DNA of 11,516 bases from an uncultured Collinsella sp. GTDB lineage: Bacteria > Actinomycetota > Coriobacteriia > Coriobacteriales > Coriobacteriaceae. The stretch spans positions 1 through 11,516 of the forward strand of contig CABQHR010000038.1 of assembly GCA_902463875.1 (NCBI GenBank), read 5' to 3'. Position 1 is the stretch's first letter, and each line of letters opens with the position of its first letter. Below the pieces are notes generated by a model that did not search any database, was not told the origin of the DNA, and saw only the letters and a list, made by a program, of their open reading frames with translations. A program made the translations under genes and the position numbers. Shown piece by piece: positions 6,419 through 11,516 of the stretch.

Positions 6419-7549
6419 ATGTCAGAGTTTGCTGCCGGTCCTGCCGGTCGTATCGAGCGTGTCCGTGCCCTGATGGTTGAGCGTGGCTACGACGCTATCG
6501 TGGTGCGCGACGAGGCCAACCTTCGTTGGCTTACGGGCGTCAAGGGCGTCTTCGATTACACCTTCGAGTTCCCGCATGCTGCGTTTATTACGGCCGACCA
6601 GTGCCTGTTCCATACCGACTCGCGCTATCTCAACAGCTTTGAGGAGAACACGCCCGCCGGCAGCCCCTGGGTTTACGACATGGACGAGGGCACCATCCCC
6701 GGTTGGGTCGCCGGCAAGATCGCGGCCAACAAGTGCCGCGTCTGCGCTGTCGAGGACGACATGCAGATCAATTTCTACCAGGGTATTCAGCGTGGCCTGG
6801 AGGACCGCTCCGTTGCCTGCATGCTGCCGCTGATGCATGACGACATCCGTAAGATGCGCGCCATCAAGGACGCCGAGGAGATCGAGCTCATGCGCCACGC
6901 GCAGTCGATCACCGACGCCGCCTTCCAGCACATGCTCGGCTATATTAAGCCCGGTATGACCGAGAAGCAGGTCCGCAACGAGCTCGAGAACTTTATGTTC
7001 GCTAACGGTGCCGACAGCCTGGCCTTCGGCTCCATCGTCGCGAGCGGCCCCAACACCGCCAACCCGCATGCCGTCCCGAGCGACCGCGTGATCGAGAAGG
7101 GCGACTTCGTTCTCATGGATTATGGCGCGGGCTACTGCGACTATCGCTCCGATATGACGCGTACCGTCGTGATGGGCGAGCCCACGCCCGAACAGCTCGA
7201 CCTGTACGCGCTCGTGCGCCGTGCGCACGAGGAGTGCGTCGCCGCAATCCATCCGGGCGTCGAGGGCAACGACATTTTCAAGCTTTCCAAGAAGATCATT
7301 GGCGATGCCGGCTATGGTGATTACTACAACCATGGTCTGGGCCACGGCGTGGGCATTGACATCCACGAGCTGCCCAACTTTAACCGCAGCAAGAATATCA
7401 TCGAGGTCGGCTCGGTTATCACCATGGAGCCCGGCGTGTACCTGCCCGGTGTGGGCGGCGTGCGCCTGGAGGACTACGGCGTGGTCACCGAGAACGGCTA
7501 CGAGCCCTTCACCAAGACACCGCATGACCTTCACGTTATCGACTGCTAG
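6419..7549 (+). CDS. M24B metallopeptidase (Xaa-Pro aminopeptidase / Xaa-Pro dipeptidase type)
   Basis: A 376-residue cytoplasmic peptidase expected to remove residues before proline. Residues about 10-140 form a creatinase-type N-terminal domain, and about 155-370 form the pita-bread catalytic domain. All five metal ligands of family M24 are present: Asp234 and Asp245 in [18 protein letters not shown], His309 in GLGHGVG, Glu337 in TMEPG and Glu351 in RLED. His217 (NPHAVPS) matches the conserved active-site histidine. Length is like Bacillus YqhT/PepQ (about 355), shorter than E. coli PepP. The ATG at 6419 has AAAGGA at 6407-6412. It has its own promoter region and a terminator behind it, so it is probably monocistronic. 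An M24 gene directly before efp is a widespread arrangement (yqhT-efp in Bacillus). PepP and PepQ cannot be separated by eye, so no symbol is given. Confidence 0.93.
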   Translation: MSEFAAGPAGRIERVRALMVERGYDAIVVRDEANLRWLTGVKGVFDYTFEFPHAAFITADQCLFHTDSRYLNSFEENTPAGSPWVYDMDEGTIPGWVAGKIAANKCRVCAVEDDMQINFYQGIQRGLEDRSVACMLPLMHDDIRKMRAIKDAEEIELMRHAQSITDAAFQHMLGYIKPGMTEKQVRNELENFMFANGADSLAFGSIVASGPNTANPHAVPSDRVIEKGDFVLMDYGAGYCDYRSDMTRTVVMGEPTPEQLDLYALVRRAHEECVAAIHPGVEGNDIFKLSKKIIGDAGYGDYYNHGLGHGVGIDIHELPNFNRSKNIIEVGSVITMEPGVYLPGVGGVRLEDYGVVTENGYEPFTKTPHDLHVIDC

Positions 7550-7570
7550 TCCTCTTCGATAGATTTTTGG

Positions 7571-7613
7571 GCGGGGCGTCCGGAGCAATTCGGGCGCCCC
7601 GCGTTCTCTTTTT
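7571..7613 (+). terminator. Rho-independent terminator after the peptidase gene
   Basis: A 12-pair GC-rich stem (7571-7582 with 7591-7602, one G-U pair) closes an 8-base loop GAGCAATT and is followed by TTCTCTTTTT (7604-7613). Stem strength and T-tract are both good. It lies 21 bases after the stop and points along the + strand only, separating the peptidase gene from the efp unit. Confidence 0.92.
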
Positions 7614-7621
7614 ATGCGCTC

Positions 7622-7650
7622 GCTGCAGGCGCCGTCTGCAAGTGTATAAT
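7622..7650 (+). promoter_or_regulatory. Promoter of the efp operon
   Basis: A perfect -10 TATAAT lies at 7645-7650, immediately after TG (one base short of a true extended -10). At 17 bases spacing the -35 is GCTGCA (7622-7627), a weak match, so activity may rest on the -10 or on a helper protein. The inferred start near 7657 gives a leader of about 50 bases before the efp ATG. It follows the terminator directly, as expected for a new transcription unit. Confidence 0.75.
7624..7640. repeat. Imperfect dyad overlapping the efp -35
   Basis: TGCAGGCG and CGTCTGCA flank a central C; seven of eight positions are complementary and the eighth is a G/T mismatch. The dyad covers the -35 position and spacer of the efp promoter, where a repressor or activator could bind. 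Short GC-rich dyads arise by chance, so support is modest. Confidence 0.35.
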
Positions 7651-7696
7651 TTCGGTCGTATGTAATTTGGACGCTTGTGCGTTCTGCCCATAAGAA

Positions 7697-7702
7697 GAAA
7701 GG
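7697..7702 (+). promoter_or_regulatory. Ribosome binding site of efp
   Basis: GAAAGG lies 5 bases before the ATG at 7708. It selects this ATG over an in-frame TTG at 7675, which would add 11 residues absent from the EF-P family. Confidence 0.8.
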
Positions 7703-7707
7703 TCGCT

Positions 7708-8271
7708 ATGCCTACCATTTCTACCGCCGACTTCAAGAACGGCCTCGGTCTCCGCATCAAGGACAAGGTCTACACCATCGTCGAGTTCCAGCACGTCAAG
7801 CCGGGCAAGGGCGGCGCGTTTGTGCGCTACAAGACCCGCGACATCAAGAGCGGCCGCGTCGTCGAGAACACCTGCAACGCCGGCACTAAGTTCGAGAGCG
7901 TCATGCTTACCACCCGTGAGTTCCAGTACCTCTACAACGATGGCACCGACTACATCTTCATGGATAATGAGTCCTATGAGCAGGTTCCCGTTCCCGAGGA
8001 CATGGTGGGCGAGAACTCCAAGTGGCTGCGCGAAAACGACATCTGCCAGCTGCTCTTCGCCGACGATGAGCTCATGGGCGTGACTCCGCCGATGTTCATC
8101 GAGACCACCATCGTCCAGACCGATCCGGGCTTTAAGGGCGACACCGTCCAGGGTTCCACCAAGCCGGCCACGATCGACACCGGCGCTGTCATCCAGGTCC
8201 CCATGTACCTCAACGAGGGCGAGGTCATCAAGGTTGACACCCGCGACGGCAAGTTCGTCTCCCGCGTCTAG
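7708..8271 (+). CDS. efp: Translation elongation factor P
   Basis: A 187-residue protein that binds stalled ribosomes between the P and E sites and promotes peptide bonds at polyproline stretches. Domain I (about 1-63) opens with the typical STADFKNGLGLRIKDKVYTI and carries the tip loop HVKPGKGGAFVR with Lys34, the residue that is modified in many bacteria. Two OB-fold domains follow; the last contains the family signature around PGFKGDTVQGSTKPATIDTG (about 142-161). Length matches E. coli (188). The loop HVKPGKGGAF resembles the Bacillus form (PGKGAAF) more than the PGKGPAF form I recall from many Actinobacteria. It is the first gene after its own promoter and is followed after 24 bases by the Asp23-family gene. 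No modifying enzyme is present in this window. Confidence 0.98.
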   Translation: MPTISTADFKNGLGLRIKDKVYTIVEFQHVKPGKGGAFVRYKTRDIKSGRVVENTCNAGTKFESVMLTTREFQYLYNDGTDYIFMDNESYEQVPVPEDMVGENSKWLRENDICQLLFADDELMGVTPPMFIETTIVQTDPGFKGDTVQGSTKPATIDTGAVIQVPMYLNEGEVIKVDTRDGKFVSRV

Positions 8272-8285
8272 CAACCAACTTTTCT

Positions 8286-8291
8286 AGGAGG
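8286..8291 (+). promoter_or_regulatory. Consensus ribosome binding site of the Asp23-family gene
   Basis: AGGAGG, a full Shine-Dalgarno core, lies 4 bases before the ATG at 8296, in the 24-base gap after efp. It is among the strongest sites in the window and suggests efficient translation of this small protein. Confidence 0.85.
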
Positions 8292-8295
8292 ACTC

Positions 8296-8658
8296 ATGCC
8301 CCAGGAAATCAAGATTGACGGCATCGGCATTTCGCCCGATGTTCTGACCGCCATCGTCTCGCGCGCCGTGTCCGATGTCGAGGGCATCGCCTCCGTTGGC
8401 GTCAAGGACCTTGCCACCAACCTTGTCTCCATGATGCTCTCGTCCAAGGCCCCGGCTTCCGAGCCGGCGGTCGAGGCCGAGGTCGTCGGCGACAAGCTCG
8501 CGCTCACCGTGCGCGTCGTGGTGTTCTTTGGCTATCCGTTCAAGAAACTCGCCGAGGCCGTTCGCGCTGCCGTGGTCGCTGCCATCGATGCCCAGGTGGG
8601 CGTTGAGGTCGAGCGCGTTGACGTTTGCATCGACGGCCTCGTTTTCCCCAAGGAGTAA
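8296..8658 (+). CDS. Asp23/Gls24 family envelope-associated protein (YqhY/YloU-like)
   Basis: A 120-residue protein of the Asp23/Gls24 family. Visible family traits: an N-terminal helix ISPDVLTAIVSRAVSDVEGIASVG (12-35) and the strand LALTVRVVVFFGYPF (68-82), then the helix KKLAEAVRAAVVAAI (83-97) and the closing VEVERVDVCIDGLVF strand (102-116). The charge between helix and strand is variable, as usual. There is no signal peptide or membrane helix, so it acts in the cytoplasm or at the inner membrane face. Members such as Staphylococcus Asp23 sit at the membrane and affect envelope stress; Bacillus YqhY, in the same genomic slot before nusB, has been linked to lipid synthesis. In Bacillus accB-accC lies between efp and yqhY; here they are absent. 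The family is secure, the precise role is not. Confidence 0.9.
   Translation: MPQEIKIDGIGISPDVLTAIVSRAVSDVEGIASVGVKDLATNLVSMMLSSKAPASEPAVEAEVVGDKLALTVRVVVFFGYPFKKLAEAVRAAVVAAIDAQVGVEVERVDVCIDGLVFPKE
8650..8655 (+). promoter_or_regulatory. Ribosome binding site of nusB, supports TTG start
   Basis: AAGGAG overlaps the last codons of the Asp23-family gene and lies 6 bases before TTG 8662. No ATG or GTG nearby fits the NusB N-terminus, so this site decides for the TTG start. Confidence 0.75.
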
Positions 8659-8661
8659 CCT

Positions 8662-9246
8662 TTGAGCCTTAAGGTTTATCGCGGGCGTACGCTTGCCCGC
8701 AGTCAGGCGCTGCAGCTGCTGTTTCAGGCCGAGGCCACGGACAGCCCGCTCGAGCGCGTCCTCGAGGGCGATTTCCTGATCTCGAAGGGCCCCCTCGACC
8801 CCTATGCGCTGGAGCTGTGCCGCGGTGCCTACGAGCATATCGATCGCATCGACTGTGCCCTGCGCGCCGTCGCCAAGAACTGGGATCTTATGCGCATGCC
8901 CGGCGCCGACCGCAATCTGCTGCGTATCGCCGTCTACGAGATGCGCTTCCTTACCGACGAAGAGGTCTCGGACGCTATCGTGATCAACGAGGCCGTCGAA
9001 CTTGCCAAGGCCTATGGCACCGACCAGTCCGCGTCGTTCGTCAACGGCGTGCTGGGCAAGATCGCGCGCAGCGAGGAGTTGCCGGGCGAGGACCTGTACC
9101 AGGAACTGCTGGCCGAGGATCGCGCTCGCGAGGAGGCCCAGGCTGCCGAGGCTGCCGCTAAGGTTGCGGTTGCTCAGGCTGAGGCTGGCGTGCTGGCCGA
9201 GGATGCGGACGCCGCCGAGGCTGTCGTCGACTCCTTCGAGGAGTAG
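8662..9246 (+). CDS. nusB: Transcription antitermination factor NusB with acidic C-terminal extension
   Basis: A 194-residue RNA-binding protein; NusB with NusE (S10) binds boxA in rRNA leaders and prevents premature termination. The N-terminal arginine-rich RTLARSQALQLLFQAE (9-24) is the family hallmark. MPGADRNLLRIAVYEMRFL (79-97) and the signature INEAVELAKAYGTDQSASFVNGVLGKI (108-134) follow. NusB proteins are usually 130-150 residues, ending near residue 137 here. The remaining 57 residues form an Ala/Glu-rich acidic tail (DLYQELLAEDRAREEAQAAE onward), probably helical or disordered. Start is TTG at 8662 with AAGGAG upstream, 3 bases after the preceding stop. It precedes xseB by 2 bases. 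The core call is very secure. Confidence 0.96.
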   Translation: MSLKVYRGRTLARSQALQLLFQAEATDSPLERVLEGDFLISKGPLDPYALELCRGAYEHIDRIDCALRAVAKNWDLMRMPGADRNLLRIAVYEMRFLTDEEVSDAIVINEAVELAKAYGTDQSASFVNGVLGKIARSEELPGEDLYQELLAEDRAREEAQAAEAAAKVAVAQAEAGVLAEDADAAEAVVDSFEE

Positions 9247-9248
9247 TC

Positions 9249-9488
9249 ATGCCAGAGGGTTCTGTCCGCAACTTTGACGAGATCTCGGACCGTCTGGATC
9301 AGATCATCGCTACCGTTCGCTCCAAGGATACGTCCCTGGAGCGTTCGCTCGATCTGTTTGACGAAGCGATTGAACTGGGCTCCCGCGCGGTCGATATGGT
9401 CGACAAGTTTGAGCTGACGCCGCGTGAGGCCGATAAACTCGAACAGGAATACGATGAGGATGCGGCAAACGAATCCCAGGATAGCTAG
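9249..9488 (+). CDS. xseB: Exodeoxyribonuclease VII small subunit
   Basis: A 79-residue protein matching XseB, which with several copies per large subunit XseA forms exonuclease VII, degrading single-stranded DNA from both ends. The helical hairpin signature is FDEISDRLDQIIATVRSKD (9-27) followed by SLERSLDLFDEAIELGSRAVD (29-49), the equivalent of the usual LEeIVekLesG-x-LsLEeSLxLfEEG pattern. An acidic tail ends the protein. Length is typical (75-85). The ATG at 9249 has GAGGAG at 9238-9243, lying inside the end of nusB. XseA, often the neighbour directly upstream, is not in this window. Confidence 0.9.
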   Translation: MPEGSVRNFDEISDRLDQIIATVRSKDTSLERSLDLFDEAIELGSRAVDMVDKFELTPREADKLEQEYDEDAANESQDS

Positions 9489-9513
9489 CCGCATCTCCGG
9501 ATACGAATGGTTG

Positions 9514-10326
9514 ATGGCATTCATGAAACGCGTGCGTCTTGATGACGAACTGATTTCACAGGGCATCTGCGCCGATCGCGCGGATGCCCTTCGCACTCTT
9601 ATGGCCGGCTTGGTCTCGAGTGGCGGCGAGCGCTTGACTTCGCCGGGCCTTAAGGTGACCCCGGGCCTGCCGCTGCACGTGAAGGGGCGCATTCCCTATG
9701 TTGGCCGCGGCGGTCTTAAGCTCGAAGGCGCGCTTGATGCGTTTGGCATCAATCCGACGGGCCTTAGCTGTCTGGATGTGGGCTGCTCTACCGGCGGCTT
9801 TACCGATTGCCTGCTCAAGCGCGGAGCTGCGACCGTTGTCTCGGTGGACGTGGGTCGCGCCCAGTTCGATTGGTCATTGCGTCAGGACGATCGCGTGACG
9901 CTGCATGAGCGCACAAACGTGACGCAGCTGCCTGAGCTTGGCTATGCCGGCGCCATCGACCTGGCCGTGTGTGATGTCTCGTTTACCAGCATCGCGAACA
10001 TTATCGATGCGGTGCTGGCGTGCCTGGCGCCTACGGGTGCATTCTGCACGCTCGTAAAGCCGCAGTTTGAGGCTCCGGCGGCGTTGGTGGGTGAGGGCGG
10101 CATTGTGACCGATCCCGCCGTGCGCTGCGATACGCTCGTGGCGGCGATTGAGCTTTTTGCCGCCAAGGGCCTGTTCCCGCTTGACGTGTGCGTGTCGCCC
10201 ATCCATGGCGCTAAGGGCAACGTTGAGTTTTTCTTGTACGGCACAAGGTTTGTCCCCGGGGAGCGCGCCGACGATGAGCTTCAATCCCAGGTATCGGCTT
10301 TGAGCGAGAAAGCTGCAACGCTATGA
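9514..10326 (+). CDS. tlyA: TlyA-family rRNA methyltransferase (S4 plus FtsJ-like)
   Basis: A 270-residue protein (from this start) with an N-terminal S4 RNA-binding domain (about 5-50, VRLDDELISQGICADRADAL) and an FtsJ/RrmJ-type methyltransferase domain. SAM motif I is LDVGCSTGG (87-95). A K-D-K-E set is visible: Lys69 in RGGLKL, Asp154 in VCDVSF, Lys182 in LVKPQFE and Glu238 in GNVEFFL. TlyA proteins 2'-O-methylate ribosomal RNA; the Mycobacterium enzyme modifies 16S and 23S rRNA and its loss gives capreomycin resistance. The start is uncertain: ATG 9514 and 9523 fit the usual N-terminus, while ATG 9454 has a better Shine-Dalgarno (AGGA at 9445-9448) but adds 20 residues and overlaps xseB. 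The TGA stop overlaps nadK by 4 bases. In Bacillus the equivalent gene (yqxC) lies near recN. Family and catalytic set are secure. Confidence 0.94.
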   Translation: MAFMKRVRLDDELISQGICADRADALRTLMAGLVSSGGERLTSPGLKVTPGLPLHVKGRIPYVGRGGLKLEGALDAFGINPTGLSCLDVGCSTGGFTDCLLKRGAATVVSVDVGRAQFDWSLRQDDRVTLHERTNVTQLPELGYAGAIDLAVCDVSFTSIANIIDAVLACLAPTGAFCTLVKPQFEAPAALVGEGGIVTDPAVRCDTLVAAIELFAAKGLFPLDVCVSPIHGAKGNVEFFLYGTRFVPGERADDELQSQVSALSEKAATL

Positions 10327-11183
10327 AGGTCTTTCTGGTCCCCAATTACTACAAGCAAGAGGCGGTCGAGAGCGGCCTGATGCTCGAGCTTTGGCTTTCG
10401 CGCCAGGGCTACGAGGTCGCATGGGCTGCCGACCAGCGATCGAAGATTCAAAGCACGCCTGATATTGATGGCTCCGATCTGGTCATTACGCTCGGCGGCG
10501 ACGGCACGTTGCTGCGCGCTGCCCGCATCCTCAACCATCGCGAGATTCCTATCCTTGGTCTTTCCTATGGTCACCTGGGCTTTTTGACGGCCGCGAGTCC
10601 CGAGGAGCGTGACATTTTGCAGGTTGTGAGCGATGCCCTGTCCGGCGAGCTCCACGTGAGCCGCCGCGCCACCATCGCTGCCGATATCGTTTCGGTGCGC
10701 GAAGACGGTACGAAGGATGTCGTGCGCACGTTTGCCCTCAACGATATGGCACTTACGCGCGGCCCGCTTTCCGATATGGTCGAATTTGACATCACGGTGT
10801 CCGGCCATCATATCGACCGCCTTCGCGGCGACGGTGTCGTCGTTTCGACGGCGACCGGCTCCACCGGCTACGCGCTTTCCGCCGGCGGCCCCATTGTCAG
10901 CCCCGATTACACGGGTATGGTCTGTGTGCCCATCGCTCCGCATACCATTCAGGCTCGCGCCTTTTTGACCTCGCCGAGTGATGTCGTCGAGATCTTTATG
11001 TCTGATGATCGCCCGAGCGTGCCGGCGATTGCCATCGACGGACAGTTTATTACCTGCGATGGCACGGTCGAGAGCGTGGCCGTGCGCCGCGGGCCCGGAG
11101 ATGTTCTGCTGCTGGATTACGGCCCCGAGAGCTTCTATAACTCGGTGAGCCGCGTATTCTATGGAGTCCGTCATGATCGATGA
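10323..11183 (+). CDS. nadK: NAD kinase
   Basis: A 286-residue cytoplasmic kinase that phosphorylates NAD to NADP, the only known de novo route to NADP. The hallmark GGDGT occurs at 58-62 in VITLGGDGTLLRAAR, followed by the GHLGFLT segment (83-89). The substrate-binding ALND motif (138-141) and the DGVVVSTATGSTGYALSAGG signature (170-189) are present. The motif usually written (I/V)NxGxLGFLT reads LSYGHLGFLT, so the Asn is a Ser; the other motifs are standard. Length is usual (270-300). It starts in the ATGA overlap with tlyA with only a weak Shine-Dalgarno (AGAAAG), which points to coupling, and overlaps recN by 11 bases. tlyA-nadK-recN is a common order in Actinobacteria and Firmicutes. Confidence 0.97.
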   Translation: MKVFLVPNYYKQEAVESGLMLELWLSRQGYEVAWAADQRSKIQSTPDIDGSDLVITLGGDGTLLRAARILNHREIPILGLSYGHLGFLTAASPEERDILQVVSDALSGELHVSRRATIAADIVSVREDGTKDVVRTFALNDMALTRGPLSDMVEFDITVSGHHIDRLRGDGVVVSTATGSTGYALSAGGPIVSPDYTGMVCVPIAPHTIQARAFLTSPSDVVEIFMSDDRPSVPAIAIDGQFITCDGTVESVAVRRGPGDVLLLDYGPESFYNSVSRVFYGVRHDR

Positions 11184-11516
11184 GCTGCAGGTTTCCAACA
11201 TTGCACTCATTCGCGAGGCGACGCTTGTGCCGAGTGCGGGCCTAACGGTTTTGACTGGCGAGACCGGTGCCGGCAAGACCGCGCTGCTCTCGGCGCTCAA
11301 GCTCATTTTGGGCGAGCGTGCAGATTCTTCGACCGTGCGCGAGGGTGAGGCGCTGGCGAGCGTCGAGGCGCGCTTGTTCGATGGCCCGCACGACACGGAG
11401 GGGTTCACCGTGCAGCGCAGCCTTTCTGCCGAGGGCCGCAGTCGCGTCAGGATCGACGGCTGCATCGCCAGCGTGCGTGAGCTTTCGGAGCGCGTCGGCG
11501 TGATGATGGATCTTTG
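11173..11516 (+). CDS. recN: DNA repair ATPase RecN, 3'-truncated by window
   Basis: The first 114 codons of RecN, an SMC-like ATPase that tethers DNA ends early in double-strand-break repair. The start fits the family (MIDELQVSNIALIREATL, equivalent to the usual MLxxLxIxNFALIxxxxL). Walker A is TGETGAGKT (28-36), followed by the LGERADSSTVREG stretch (44-56). GRSRVRIDG near residue 90-98 is the typical strand before the next segment. The usual RecN is 550-570 residues, so about 80 percent lies beyond the window; no stop occurs before the edge. ATG 11173 overlaps nadK by 11 bases, with GGAG at 11163-11166. The coiled coil, Q-loop details and Walker B cannot be assessed here. Confidence 0.95.
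   Translation, partial: MIDELQVSNIALIREATLVPSAGLTVLTGETGAGKTALLSALKLILGERADSSTVREGEALASVEARLFDGPHDTEGFTVQRSLSAEGRSRVRIDGCIASVRELSERVGVMMDL

Noticed and set aside
6422-7588. A 388-codon open frame on the - strand opposite the M24 peptidase gene
   Set aside because: It mirrors almost exactly the + strand gene with all metal-ligand motifs, has no recognisable domain, and its last part runs into the terminator. In GC-rich genes the opposite strand is often free of stops.
8284-8838. A 184-codon - strand frame opposite the Asp23-family gene and nusB
   Set aside because: Shadow of two conserved + strand genes, no domain seen.
10281-11465. A 394-codon open frame on the - strand across nadK and recN
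   Set aside because: It spans two secure + strand genes and their overlap and shows no family motif; explained by codon bias of the sense genes.

Overview
This is a gene-dense stretch of a high-GC bacterial chromosome. All 14 genes lie on the + strand. The content and order (alaS-ruvX-mltG-yqeG-aroK-aroB-like, then an M24 aminopeptidase, then efp-Asp23-nusB-xseB-tlyA-nadK-recN) combine two things: a cluster order known from Firmicutes such as Bacillus, and GC-rich, actinobacterial-looking codon use. This best fits the class Coriobacteriia, probably Collinsella or a relative. The taxonomic call is an inference from gene order and composition, not from a database search.

Region 1 (1-6286) is a tightly packed run with gaps of 0-17 bases or short overlaps. 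It begins inside alaS (5' end missing). It continues with ruvX, mltG with a long Ala/Gln/Arg/Pro-rich cytoplasmic tail, a YqeG-type HAD phosphatase, aroK, and a gene in the aroB position. That last protein aligns by eye along its whole length with 3-dehydroquinate synthase (DHQS), yet it has lost the three zinc ligands, the GGGxxxD cofactor loop and most substrate-binding residues. It is the most unusual object in the window and looks like a conserved-fold pseudoenzyme.

Region 2 (6287-7613) is one gene for a proline-specific M24B peptidase with all five metal ligands. A candidate promoter lies upstream, with a 55-base leader that can fold into one long hairpin containing a perfect 16-base palindrome. 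A strong rho-independent terminator follows the gene.

Region 3 (7614-11516) starts with a promoter carrying a perfect TATAAT. It runs as a likely single transcription unit: efp, an Asp23/YqhY-family gene, nusB, xseB, tlyA, nadK and recN (3' end cut by the window). Gaps are 24 bases or fewer, and some junctions overlap (ATGA at tlyA/nadK, 11 bases at nadK/recN).

Most of the window is housekeeping: tRNA charging and polyproline translation (alaS, efp), rRNA processing and methylation (ruvX/YqgF, nusB, tlyA), cell-wall termination (mltG), aromatic biosynthesis (aroK), NADP supply (nadK) and DNA repair (xseB, recN). I see no CRISPR array, insertion sequence, phage gene, toxin-antitoxin pair or tRNA/rRNA gene. 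The best novelty candidates are the AroB-like protein and the structured peptidase leader.
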